Source: Deltaproteobacteria bacterium
GTDB lineage: Bacteria > Myxococcota > Kuafuiibacteriia > Kuafuiibacteriales > Kuafuiibacteriaceae
Reading direction: 5' to 3'
NCBI GenBank assembly: GCA_020632995.1
Contig: JACKEN010000012.1
Coordinates: forward strand, 124,001 to 188,000
DNA: 64,000 bases
This document shows, in pieces, positions 17,541-27,493 of this stretch (positions are counted from its first letter, which is position 1; every line of letters begins with the position of its first letter). A program made the position numbers and the translations under genes. The notes beneath the pieces are model-generated. The model saw only the letters and a list, made by a program, of their open reading frames with translations. It had not been told where the DNA came from and did not search any database.

Positions 17541-19549
17541 TCACTCGAGCTCGAGGTCGAAGCCGAAGATCCGGGCCCCCTCGTTCTCCGTCCGCAGCTC
17601 GAGCGTGACCGCGCCCACCCCGGTGGAGGTCCGGGTGAAGGGCAGCGCGTGCAGGCCGGGGTCGTTCCCGGCCTGGGCCTCACCGAGGACCCGATCTCCC
17701 TCGCGCAAGTTGACCTGCACCGGGGTGCGGTTGTCGCTCGCCGTCGCCCCGTCGCTCAGGCCGTAGCGCAGGGTGCCGCCGCGGGTCCCGGCCGGGACGG
17801 GGTAGGTGGCCCGCACCGTGGACCCCTGGATCGGGTGCATGAACAAGACCTCGCGGGGGGCCCCGCCCATCGTGAGCACGTCGGGCCCGAAGCGCTGCCA
17901 GGGCTGGTCCCCATACTTGCACTGCTCGGGCCCGGCGGGGCGGCAGGGGCGGCGGGCCCCATCCGGGGCCTCGGCCTCCACCTGGAAGCGGGCCCAGCCG
18001 CGGCGTGCGGCGGAGCCGGTGAGGGCGCCGCCGCCGGTGGGGGGCCTGCGCTCGAGGAGCACCCCGCCGAGCACCCGCCCGCCGGGCGGGGGTGCGCCCT
18101 CGAAGCGGGCCTGGTTGTGCACGATCCACTGCACCCGGCCCCGGGGATCATGAGGCAGGGCGCGCCCGTGGTAGACCTCGGCCAGCCGCCCCCACGCGTA
18201 GGCGTTCTGGAAGTGGGTGAAGCGCACCTGGGCCGGGGTGCCGTCCTCCAGCACCGCCGCGACCATCGCCATGGTGTTGCCGAGGCCGTTGAGGCTGTCG
18301 ATCTCGAGGTAGTAGCGGCTCGCGCTGTGGGCCATGAAGGCCACGCTCACCGCGAGGGCGGGGCGAGCACCGCCCGGGCCCGCCCCCAGGCCCGGTCCAG
18401 CCCGACCGCGATCGGGATGAGCGCCATGGGCATCAGGATGTTCGCGTAGTGGGGGAAGAAGCGCTTCTTCGCGACGAGGAGCAGGAGCCCCGCGGTCACG
18501 AAGCCGACCACCACCGCGGCGGTGAGGGCGTCCTCGAAGGGGAGGGCGTCGCGGCGGCGGGCGCGGGCGGCTCGGGCGCCCTGCCGGGCCAGGCACCCGA
18601 GGGCCACCGCCCAGCCGATGGCGGCCACGACCAGCGAGATCACCCCGGCCACCGCCCACGGGGTGCCGTAGTGAGCGAAGAAGCGGTCCCAGCCCGCGGC
18701 GGTGAGGTAGGCGGAGGCGCCGTCGAAGTTCCCGCCCCAGTAGCCGCGGGCGAAGTGGTAGCCGATCTCGCCGGTGCCGTAGAGCACCGCGTAGCCGAGG
18801 ACCCGGACCGGGTTCCAGACCGCGTAGGCGAGGGCCTCGGCCCCCCCGCTCTTGGCGATGATCAGCCGGGTGTTGGCGAAGCCGGACTGGAGCTCCATCC
18901 ACAGGGGCGGCAGGTAGGCGATGACGGTGGCGAGGAGTCCGAGGCCGAGGGCGCGGCGGTCCCAGCGCGGGGGCGGGCGCAGGAGCACCAGGGTCAGGCA
19001 GGCCGCCCACAGCACCGGCGCCGACAGGTGGAGCTGGGGCAGGACGAGGGCGAGGAAGAGCAGGATGCCTTGCCAACGCGGGCTGTCGGCGGCCCGGTGG
19101 GCGGCGTAGAAGGCCACCGCGCCCCAGGCGGGGACCACCGCGCTCCCCCAGATCCGATCCGCGTAGAGCACGTCCCAGGGCGCGAACGCGAACAGGGCCA
19201 GCCCGATGAGCCCGGCCCGCGGCCCCCGGGCGCGGGCGAGCAGGAGGAACATCAGGGCCCCGGCGAGCACGTGCAGGCCCGCTACGAAGGCGGCCCCGGC
19301 CCGGGGCGAGGGCGACAGGAGCTGGGGGAGGGCGATCAGGAAGTAGGCGGCCGGCCCCGGGAAGTGGGCCGCGGACCCGGTGATCTCGAAGCCGTAGGCC
19401 GGGAAGTACTGGGCGGTGGCCAGGCGCCGGGACTTCGACCAGTAGTCGGCCTCGTCGCCGGTGAAGCGGGCGTGATCGGTGGCCCACAGGCGGAAGACCC
19501 CGGCGGCCAGGAGCAGGAAGAGGGCGACGGCGAGGGTTCTTCTGGTCAC
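17541..19549 (-). CDS. GT39/ArnT-like membrane glycosyltransferase with C-terminal beta domain (frameshifted)
   Basis: About 669 residues. The first 400 residues form a polytopic membrane domain with the GT-C/PMT_2 acidic motif FTGDEADYWSKSRRL (about 29-43) in the first periplasmic loop and a second loop motif LYADRIWGSAVVP. Family members transfer sugars from polyprenyl-phosphate donors in the periplasm. The soluble C-terminal 260 residues (YYLEIDSLNGLGNTMAM ... ARIFGFDLELE) are probably periplasmic and beta-rich. The frame changes near 18355, where one base is missing in a C-rich run (GCCCCGCCCTCG): the membrane part is 18347-19549 and the tail 17541 to about 18355. The donor and acceptor are unknown. 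Confidence 0.7.
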
Positions 19550-19749
19550 GGCCGGGTGGGGGAGGTTTGGGCGCCCCGCGGCAAGCGAGCACCTGCAGGC
19601 CCGCGGAAACCCCGGCCCGGGTCCCCGCAGCCCTGGCAGGCCGTCAGGAGCCCGCGGCTGGGTGTGACGGCCCGCCGGCCGGATCCCAAAGGATGGACCT
19701 AGGACGAATCCCGGGGACGGGGTATGCTGGGCTTCACCTCTGGGGGCCG

Positions 19750-21561
19750 ATGCAGCGCAAGGATGACAACCCGCGTCCGCCGAGCATCGCGGACGCCCCG
19801 GAGCTCCGGCCGGATCACCCCGGCGAGGAGGAGGTCACGCCCCCGTCACAGGTGCGCGCCGTCTCCGCGCGGCCGGCGACCCAGAGGGTTCGGCCCCCGA
19901 CGCCCCCCGCGCCGTCCGGGAGCACGGTGTCCCCCGCGCTGAATGATCCGCGCATCGGTGAGACCCTGGTGGGGCGCTACCGGCTCGACAAGCTGGTGGG
20001 CAAGGGCGGGATGGGCCGGGTCTACCGAGCCACCCAGTTCCCGCTGAACCGCCCGGTGGCGGTGAAGATCCTCAACCCGGAGTTCCAGAAGAAAGATCCG
20101 CAGTTCGTGCGCCGCTTTTTCCTCGAGGCGGCGTCGGCGGCGCGCCTGTCGCATCCGAACACGATCACCGTCTTCGACTACGGCGAGGCGGAGTCGGGTG
20201 AGCTGTTCATCGCGATGGAGTACCTGAAGGGGCGCCCGCTCTCTCGGGTGATCGGCGCCGAGGGGCCCTTCGCGGCCGAGCGCGTGCTCCACGTGGCGAT
20301 GCAGATCTGCCGGGCCCTGCGCGAGGCCCACACGAAGGGGATCATCCACCGCGACCTGAAGCCGGGGAACATCCTGCTCCTCGAGGAGGGTGACGACGCA
20401 GACTTCGTCAAGGTGCTGGACTTCGGCCTCGTGAAGCTCATGCACACCGACGGGGAGCCGGTGCCCGACGACCCGCTCACCCCCGAGCCGGTGAACGAGC
20501 TCACCAAGGCCGGCATGTTCCTCGGCTCGCCGAAGTACATGTCCCCCGAGCAGATCCAGGGGCTCAACCTCGATCCGCGCACCGACATCTACTCGCTCGG
20601 CGTGCTGATGTTCCACATGGCCACCGGCAAGCCGCCTTTCACCGGCGGCACCAGCGTCGAGGTCATCTACAAGCACGTGAACCAGCCGGTGCCGTCGTTC
20701 GCCTCGCTGGGGATCGACGTCCCGCCCGAGGTCGAGGACGTCATCGGCCAGTGCCTGGCCAAGCACCGGGACGATCGGTTCGCGTCCATGAACGCGCTCC
20801 TCGTGCGCCTCAAGGACGTCCAGCGCCTGGTCACCGGGAACAGCGCGGTGATGGACACCGCGTTCGACATCGACATCTCGGAGCTGTCGAACGTCCAGGG
20901 CAGGCACACCGCCTACCCGACCCCGGTCAGCACCGATCTACCGGCCCCCGGCTCGCTCCGGCCGCAGACCCACCCCGCCCGCGCCAGCGCGACCCCGACC
21001 TCCGGGAGCCAGGTGCCGCGCGAGGTGGCCTTCGCCGAGACCGGGCCGATGGATGACACCGGGAGCGGGCTCCTGCTCAGGAAGGGCGCCAAGGGCTCCT
21101 CGATGAGTCGGGCCGCCCCGTGGCTCGCGGGTGGCGCCTTCGTGGTGGTGCTTGGGGTCCTGGCCTTCGTGCTCGCGCGGCCGCACGGCGGCGGGGGCGT
21201 CGAGCCCACGCCGGGGCCATCCGCAGGTGTGGTTGACGATGATCCGGTCGAGGCCCCGCCGAAGCCGGTCGGGGTCCGGGTGACCTTCTCGTCCGAGCCG
21301 GCGGGGGCGGTGGTGTTCGATGAGCACGGGCTGAGCCTGGGGAGGACCCCGCTGTCCACCACCTTGCCACCCACCCGAGGCAGCGGGAGCAGCCAGTTCC
21401 TCTTCAAGCTCGACGGCTTCAAGGAAGAGAACCGGGGCCTGCGCCTCGAGGGCGACGAGGTCGAGCTCAGCGTGAAGATGAGCCCCACCGCGGTCGAGGC
21501 GCCGCCGCCCGCGGGTGGTGACCCCGAGGACGACGACGCCTACAAAGAGAATCCTTACTAG
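19750..21561 (+). CDS. Hanks-type Ser/Thr protein kinase with transmembrane and PEGA-like domains
   Basis: 603 residues. An N-terminal Pro-rich linker (1-65) is followed by a complete kinase domain (about 75-350): glycine loop GKGGMGRVY, ATP-binding Lys106 in VAVKIL, catalytic HRDLKPGN (200-207), DFG at 224-226, and GSPKYMSPEQ. A low-complexity juxtamembrane stretch, one membrane helix (PWLAGGAFVVVLGVLAFVLA) and an extracytoplasmic PEGA-like beta domain (VTFSSEPAGAVVFDEHGLSLG) follow. The start at 19750 is chosen because the kinase-type N-terminus begins there; upstream frame is noncoding-like. It probably senses an envelope signal. It lies 106 bp upstream of the TPR-TonB receptor operon. Confidence 0.9.
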   Translation: MQRKDDNPRPPSIADAPELRPDHPGEEEVTPPSQVRAVSARPATQRVRPPTPPAPSGSTVSPALNDPRIGETLVGRYRLDKLVGKGGMGRVYRATQFPLNRPVAVKILNPEFQKKDPQFVRRFFLEAASAARLSHPNTITVFDYGEAESGELFIAMEYLKGRPLSRVIGAEGPFAAERVLHVAMQICRALREAHTKGIIHRDLKPGNILLLEEGDDADFVKVLDFGLVKLMHTDGEPVPDDPLTPEPVNELTKAGMFLGSPKYMSPEQIQGLNLDPRTDIYSLGVLMFHMATGKPPFTGGTSVEVIYKHVNQPVPSFASLGIDVPPEVEDVIGQCLAKHRDDRFASMNALLVRLKDVQRLVTGNSAVMDTAFDIDISELSNVQGRHTAYPTPVSTDLPAPGSLRPQTHPARASATPTSGSQVPREVAFAETGPMDDTGSGLLLRKGAKGSSMSRAAPWLAGGAFVVVLGVLAFVLARPHGGGGVEPTPGPSAGVVDDDPVEAPPKPVGVRVTFSSEPAGAVVFDEHGLSLGRTPLSTTLPPTRGSGSSQFLFKLDGFKEENRGLRLEGDEVELSVKMSPTAVEAPPPAGGDPEDDDAYKENPY

Positions 21562-21667
21562 CGCGGGCGTGACGCGCGGCGTTGTGGCGCCGAGCGCTGG
21601 CCCCGCTGCGCCGGGTCAGGAAGGTGCGGCCACCCCAGGGCGGTGCTAGGCTCCGCGCGGGACCCCG

Positions 21668-24541
21668 ATGCACCGCAAACTCCTATCTCTGGTCCTCCTC
21701 GTCCTGGCGGTGGCCATCGCCAACCCGGCCCGGGCCGACACCAAGGCGGACGCTCGAAAGTACTTCCAGCGCGGCATGGCCTTCATCGACAGCGGCCAGT
21801 ACCGGCAGGGCATCGAAGAGCTCGAGAAGGCCTACCAGATCCGGCCGCACCGGAACGTTCTATTCAATATCGGTCGTGCCTACGCCTCGTGGGGTCGGAC
21901 CGGCAAGGCGATCGAGTACTTCGAGCGCTACCTGGCCACCGGACCCGAAGGACCGCGAGGGGGTGGAGGCGACCCTGGAGGAGCTGCGGACCCGGCAGCG
22001 CCTGCGCACCCTGGTCGATCAAGGCATGCGGGAGATCAAGGCGGGGCGCCACCTCGAGGGCGTCGCGCTCCTGCGGCGCGCCTACAAGGAGCGCCCGCAC
22101 CCGAACCTGCTGTTCAACATCGCGCGCGCCTACGAGGACGCGGGCCAGGACGCGTCTGCCATCGACTACTACCGGCGCTACCTGCGCAGCAACCCGCGGG
22201 ACGCGCGGGATGTGCAGGCGAGGTTGACATCCCTCGAGGAGCGCCGGGCCGAGGTGCGTCGGCGTCGCGAGGCGCAGGCCCGGGCCGAGCAGCCGCCGCC
22301 CCCGACGTCGCGACGCGGCGGTCGCACCCGCACCCCCGAGCCCGAGGAGCCCGCGCCGCCGCCGAGCGCGGCGCCCGGCGGGCCGGCGAAGCTGGACGAT
22401 GGCCAGCTCGATCGCATCGCCAACCTGATCATCGAGCGGATGAAGGCGGAGGGCGCCTTCGATCGGCCCGCCGCCCCCGCGGAGGCGGCGCAGGTGGAGC
22501 CCGAGGCGCACGAGGGCACGCTGCCGAGTAGACACGTCACCCCAGGAGGGCGACGTGAAGAGCGCCACCGTGGCGGTGGGCACGTCAGTGGAGCTGGCCG
22601 CGAAGGGCGGCGAGGCCTACGAGGAGGTGGTGGTCACCGCGTCCCGGCGCGCCGAGAGCCCGCTCGACGCGCCGAACGCGGTCACCGTGCTCACCGAGGA
22701 GGACATCCGCCTCTCGGGCGCGCGCACCATCCCCGACCTGCTGCGGCGCGTGCCGGGCATGGACGTGATGGCGATGTCCTACGCCGAGTACGACGTGGCG
22801 ATGCGCGGCTTCAACCGGCGCCTCGCGAACAAGATCCTCGTGCTGATCGACGGCCGCACCGCCTACCAGGACTTCCTCGGCGCGACGCTGTGGCGGTCCT
22901 TCCCGATCGACATCCTCGACGTGGAGCGCATCGAGGTGGTGCGTGGCCCGGGCTCCGCCATCTACGGCGCTTACGCGTACACCGGCATCATCAACATCAT
23001 CACCAAGACCCCCGAGGCCATGAAGGGTGCCCTGGCCCAGGTGGGGGCCGGCAACGGCAAGCGGCTGGAGGCGGTGTTCCAGTACGGCGACACCAAGGGG
23101 CCCTTCGGCTTCAAGGTGAGCGGCGGCTACGACCGCGGTGACAAGTACGAGCTCGAGTTCGACCCCGATCGCGTGGACTACACCGGCGCGGCCAAGGACC
23201 CCAACCTGTCGCTGCAGGTGGCGCGGGTCGACGGCGAGATCGAGTACAACGTCCCCGACGGCTCCGGGCGCTTCTTCCTCGGCGGCCACGTGGTGAACGG
23301 GTCCACCGAGCTGTTCGGCGTCGCCACCCTGCGCAACCTGATCATCGACCAGACCCAGCTCGGGGTGCGGGGCGGCTACAACAGCGACCTCGTCTCGGTG
23401 CGCATGTTCTACAACCGGCTGGACGCCGACGCCTCGCCCCAGTTCTACCGCACCGGCCTCCCCAGCCTCGGCTCGGTCACCGACTTCGACCTGCTCAGCG
23501 TGGAGCCGGTGTTCCGGCCAGAGCTCGAGCTCTTCGGCAAGCACGCGATCGTGCTCGGCGGCGAGTACCGCTTCAAGCACATCAAGTGGGACTACCTGAA
23601 CGACGAGCAGAACGAGAACCACTTCGCGCTCTTCTTCCAGGACACCTGGACGGTGACGAGCTGGCTGAGCGCCATCGTCAGCGCGCGCCTCGACCTGCAC
23701 CCCTGATCGGCCCCTCGGCTCCCCGCGCCTCGCGGTGATCTACAAGCCGGCGCCGAACCAGGCCCTGCGCCTGTCGGTGGGCACCGCGTTCCGGCAGCCG
23801 ACCATGGCCGAGACCTACCTGGATCTTCGGGCCAGCTCGCCGGTGGCGGGGGCCCTCGTGCGGCTCGTGGGCGGCTTCGAGGGCCTGGACCCCGAGGCGA
23901 TCGCCACCATCGACCTCGGCTACCGCTGGCAGCCGGAGTGGGGCGAGCTCGAGGTGGTGGCGTACGCCAACCGCGTCACCAACCTGATCACCCGCACCGC
24001 CATCCAGCCCACCGGGGCGGACGAGCCCTTCGACCCCGAGGCCAAGGGCTACGTGATCGGCAACTCGTTCTACATCAACGACCCCGACACCTACCTCGCC
24101 CTCGGCAGCGAGCTGTCCGCGCGCCTGTACCCGGTGGATGGCCTCGACGTGGGCGCGAGCTACGCGTTCCAGTACATCTTCAACACCCGCACCAACGCGC
24201 GCTTCACCGACTCGCCGCTCCACAAGGTCTCGGTGTGGGGGCAGCTCCGGACGCAGTTCGGCCTCGACATGGGGGTGAGCGTCCACTTCGTGTCCAACCA
24301 GGCCTGGGTGGACCCGCAGTACGACCTCGATGATCCCAGCGGCTTCGACGCGACCCCGCTCCCGCTCGACGCGTCGGTGGTGGTGATCGGACGGGTGGGC
24401 TACCGCCTGTTCAACGACAAGCTCGAGCTCGGGGTGTCCGGGACGAACCTCACCGACTTCGGCGGCCTCCGACACCGCGAGCATCCCTTCGGCAACCAAC
24501 TGGAGGCCCGGATCCTGGGCACGGTCACCGGGAGATTCTGA
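21668..24541 (+). CDS. TPR domain fused to TonB-dependent receptor (three frameshifts)
   Basis: About 957 residues when three apparent single extra bases (near 21942, 22530 and 23705) are corrected. The signal peptide MHRKLLSLVLLVLAVAIANPARA leads into TPR-like repeats (ARKYFQRGMAFIDSGQYRQ, AIEYFERYL, LRRAYKERPHPNLLFNIARA), then a Pro-rich linker, then a TonB plug domain (EEVVVTASRRAESPLDAPNA, VERIEVVRGPGSAIYGAYAY) and a beta-barrel ending in ARILGTVTGRF. The receptor part has no signal peptide or ribosome site of its own, and the frames join smoothly, so I infer one fused outer-membrane protein. The substrate is unknown. It is followed 3 bp later by the repeat lipoprotein gene. Confidence 0.7.
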
Positions 24542-24544
24542 GCC

Positions 24545-27493
24545 ATGCGCCAAGCCAAGTTCCTCGTCCCCCTCGGAGCCCTCGCCCTGGCCCTCGGCTG
24601 CGCCGACCCGCGCATCACCGAGTACGAGCCACACACCGGCATCATCACCGGCACGGTGCTCTACCAGCACCCCACCACCGCGGGGCCGTGCGGCAGCGAC
24701 CTCGCCGGCAACGTGGTGATCACGCTCTTCCGCGCCGACGCGCTCCCGCCCCCTCAGGGGACCAACGGTCCGGTGAACTTCATCGTGGTGCCGGAGGCCG
24801 AGATCTTCAACGCCGAGCCCGACAACGGCCTGTACTCGGCGCCCTTCACGATCCCCAACGTCCCCGCGGGCCGCTACCAGATCCGCGCCTTCGTCGACGC
24901 GGACGACGACTTCCGACCCACCATCGACCTGCTCGCCCAGACCACCGGGGGCGACGTGGGCGGCGGCCACGTCGACACCGCCACCGGCGACTTCCTCGAG
25001 GTGGAGGTGGCGGACGACGCGGTCACCGCGCAGGTGACCGTCTCGATCGGGCGGATCATCCCGACCGAGCGCCCGGCCTTCGCCCACGCGGGCGCGACCG
25101 AGTACTCCGTGCCCTTCACCACGCCTCAGCCGATGGTGATCAGCGCGCGACCCCAGGTGCGCGAGAACCTGAAGATGGACCCGGCCTGCAACTACTTCCT
25201 GGTGCAGTACGCCGACGTCGATGGCGACGGAGTGGTGGACGACACCAACGGTGATCACCTCCCGGACCTGTTCCCGCAAGTCCTGTTGCGCCTGGAGCGC
25301 ACCGAGACCCAGACCCGGAACATCGTGATCCCCGGGATCATCGACCCGCTCCCCTACCAGGATGCGCTGGCGGTGTACCCCGCGGTGCCCACCACCACCG
25401 TGGCGGTGCTCCTGCCGCCGGTGGCGGTCGAGATCGGCGCGGACGGCAGCCGCACCATCCTCCCCGCCATCCCGGCCGGCCGCTACGAGACCATCGTCAT
25501 CCAGAGCACCGGCCAGACCTGGCAGGTGCCCAACAACATCGACCTCGTGGACCCGATGGGCGGACCCGACGCGACCCAGGCGGTGTACGTCGAGATGAAG
25601 GAGGGCCCCGCGCTGCCCCCGGGCGGCGTCACCGGCTCGGTCACCGTCGACACCGAGAAGACCGGCGACGTGTACGTGGTGGCCTTCAGCGCCGCCGCCC
25701 CGCCGCCGCCCTCCGGCACCGGCTCACCGGTGGCCCTCGCCACCGTCCCCGCCGCTACCTTCACCGGCACCGGGGCGGGTCGCACCGCGCCGTTCCGCCT
25801 CGCCGGCCTGCCCGACGGGAGCTACATCCTCGTGGGCCTCATGGACGTCGACGGCGACTTCTCGCCCGTGGTGAGCGCGCTCTCCCAGGCGAGCGCCGGG
25901 GACTACAGCGGGGTCCTCGCGACCCCGGTGTCCGTGCAAGGTGGGTTGACGGAGGGCGTCAGCCTGACCATCGGCACCGAGATCCCCTTCGATCGGCCGG
26001 CCTTCACCATCGACGCCGGCCTCAGCGTCGCGCGGAGCGCGTTCCCGGCCACCATCACCCTGACCGCCCACGCCTACTCCGCCCTCGGGATCACCGAGCA
26101 GTCGGCCCAGGTGCCGGTGCGCCTCAGCGCGGGTGACCAGGAGGACGACAACTTCCAGGATCTGTTGCCGCGGGTGCTCCTGAGCCGGATGGTGGACGAG
26201 GTCGACCCGCGCGGCGCCGCCAACGACCCGCGGGGCATCATCATCCCGGGCCTGGTGGAGCCGCTGCCCTTCTACGGTCCGCTCGTGGCCGGCGTGCCCG
26301 CGATCCCCACCGGGGTGTACGCGGTGGTGCTGCCGCCGGTGGCGGTGGAGCTGAGCACCGGCGCCCAGCTGGCCCCGCCGCCCGCGGGCCGCTACCGGAT
26401 CAACGTCCTGTCCGCCACCGGGCAGACGTGGTCCGTGCCGAACGACCTCGACGTGGCCTTCAACCGGGTCGGCGGTCCGCTCGAGGACGCCAGCCAGGCC
26501 CGCTACCTGACGGTGGAGGACACCCCGCTCCCGCGGGGCGGGGTCAGCGGTCAGGTGCAGCTGACCTTCGCGCCCCCCGAGGGGGACTTCTCGGTGGTGG
26601 TGTTCGCCTTCACCGCCGGCGCGCCGCCGCCCCCGCTCGGGCGCGGGTCGCCGGTGGCCTCCGCCGTGCTCCGCAAGCCAGCCTTCGCGGGAGGGACGAC
26701 CGCCGCGTTCACCCTGGCCCCGCTCGCCACCGGCGCCTACACGGTGCGGGCGTTCCTCGACGCCAACGACGACTTCACCCCGTGGTATGGGGCCTTGAAC
26801 CAGCCCGACGCCACCGACGTCGGCGGCGGCTACGTGGACGAGCGCGGGGTGCTGCAGACGGTGACGGTCGACGCGGAGGCCGGCATCACCCCCGACGTGC
26901 CGGTGACAGTGCTCGAGGCGGCGCGCTACCCCTTCGATCGCCCCGCGTTCGCGGCGGTCGGCCCGGTGCCGGTCCTGAACCCCTCGGCGGGGCCGGTGAC
27001 CGCGACCTTCGCCGCGCTCCAGGAGATCACCGACGTCGCCACCATCCAGGCGGTGTTCCCGGTGCAGTGGGTGGACCTCAACGCGGACGGCCAGGCCGAG
27101 GACATCAACGGCGACGGCAACCCCGACGTGTTCCCCATCGTGGTGGCGGAGCTCCTGCGCGAGGACGACGAGTCCAACCTCACCGTGGACCCGCGCGGGA
27201 TCCGGGTGCCGGGCATCGTGAGCCCGCTGCAGTTCGCGCCCCTCGGCTTCCCGGCCACCGACCCCACCGCCACCGCGACCATCGCGTTGGCGACCTCGAT
27301 GCAGGTCGTCTTTCCTCCGCTCGCCTCGAGCGATGAGGTCCCCGGGACGCCCATCGTGCCCCCCAAGGGCCGCTATCGGATCACCTTCGTGAACCGCTTC
27401 GGCCAGACCTGGACGGTGCCCAACGCGCTCCAGCGGGCCACCGGGACCCCCTTCGTCGCCAGCCAGGGGGTCTACCTCACGGTCTCCGAGTGA
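24545..27493 (+). CDS. Lipoprotein with three large tandem repeats
   Basis: 982-residue lipoprotein (lipobox ALALGC at about residue 19) made of three homologous units of about 310 residues. Each unit has a beta-rich start with a G-x-V-x-G-x-V motif, a FVDADDDFRPT / LMDVDGDFSPV / FLDANDDFTPW element, an ERPAF or DRPAF turn, a GIIDPLPYQ / GLVEPLPFYG / GIVSPLQFAP element and a closing GQTWQVPNNID / GQTWSVPNDLD / GQTWTVPNALQ. Asp/Asn-rich loops (DVDGDGVVDDTNGDHLPDLF and DLNADGQAEDINGDGNPDVF) look like calcium sites. It is encoded between a TonB receptor and a secreted TPR protein, so it is probably an outer-membrane partner in uptake or surface binding. Confidence 0.75.
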   Translation: MRQAKFLVPLGALALALGCADPRITEYEPHTGIITGTVLYQHPTTAGPCGSDLAGNVVITLFRADALPPPQGTNGPVNFIVVPEAEIFNAEPDNGLYSAPFTIPNVPAGRYQIRAFVDADDDFRPTIDLLAQTTGGDVGGGHVDTATGDFLEVEVADDAVTAQVTVSIGRIIPTERPAFAHAGATEYSVPFTTPQPMVISARPQVRENLKMDPACNYFLVQYADVDGDGVVDDTNGDHLPDLFPQVLLRLERTETQTRNIVIPGIIDPLPYQDALAVYPAVPTTTVAVLLPPVAVEIGADGSRTILPAIPAGRYETIVIQSTGQTWQVPNNIDLVDPMGGPDATQAVYVEMKEGPALPPGGVTGSVTVDTEKTGDVYVVAFSAAAPPPPSGTGSPVALATVPAATFTGTGAGRTAPFRLAGLPDGSYILVGLMDVDGDFSPVVSALSQASAGDYSGVLATPVSVQGGLTEGVSLTIGTEIPFDRPAFTIDAGLSVARSAFPATITLTAHAYSALGITEQSAQVPVRLSAGDQEDDNFQDLLPRVLLSRMVDEVDPRGAANDPRGIIIPGLVEPLPFYGPLVAGVPAIPTGVYAVVLPPVAVELSTGAQLAPPPAGRYRINVLSATGQTWSVPNDLDVAFNRVGGPLEDASQARYLTVEDTPLPRGGVSGQVQLTFAPPEGDFSVVVFAFTAGAPPPPLGRGSPVASAVLRKPAFAGGTTAAFTLAPLATGAYTVRAFLDANDDFTPWYGALNQPDATDVGGGYVDERGVLQTVTVDAEAGITPDVPVTVLEAARYPFDRPAFAAVGPVPVLNPSAGPVTATFAALQEITDVATIQAVFPVQWVDLNADGQAEDINGDGNPDVFPIVVAELLREDDESNLTVDPRGIRVPGIVSPLQFAPLGFPATDPTATATIALATSMQVVFPPLASSDEVPGTPIVPPKGRYRITFVNRFGQTWTVPNALQRATGTPFVASQGVYLTVSE

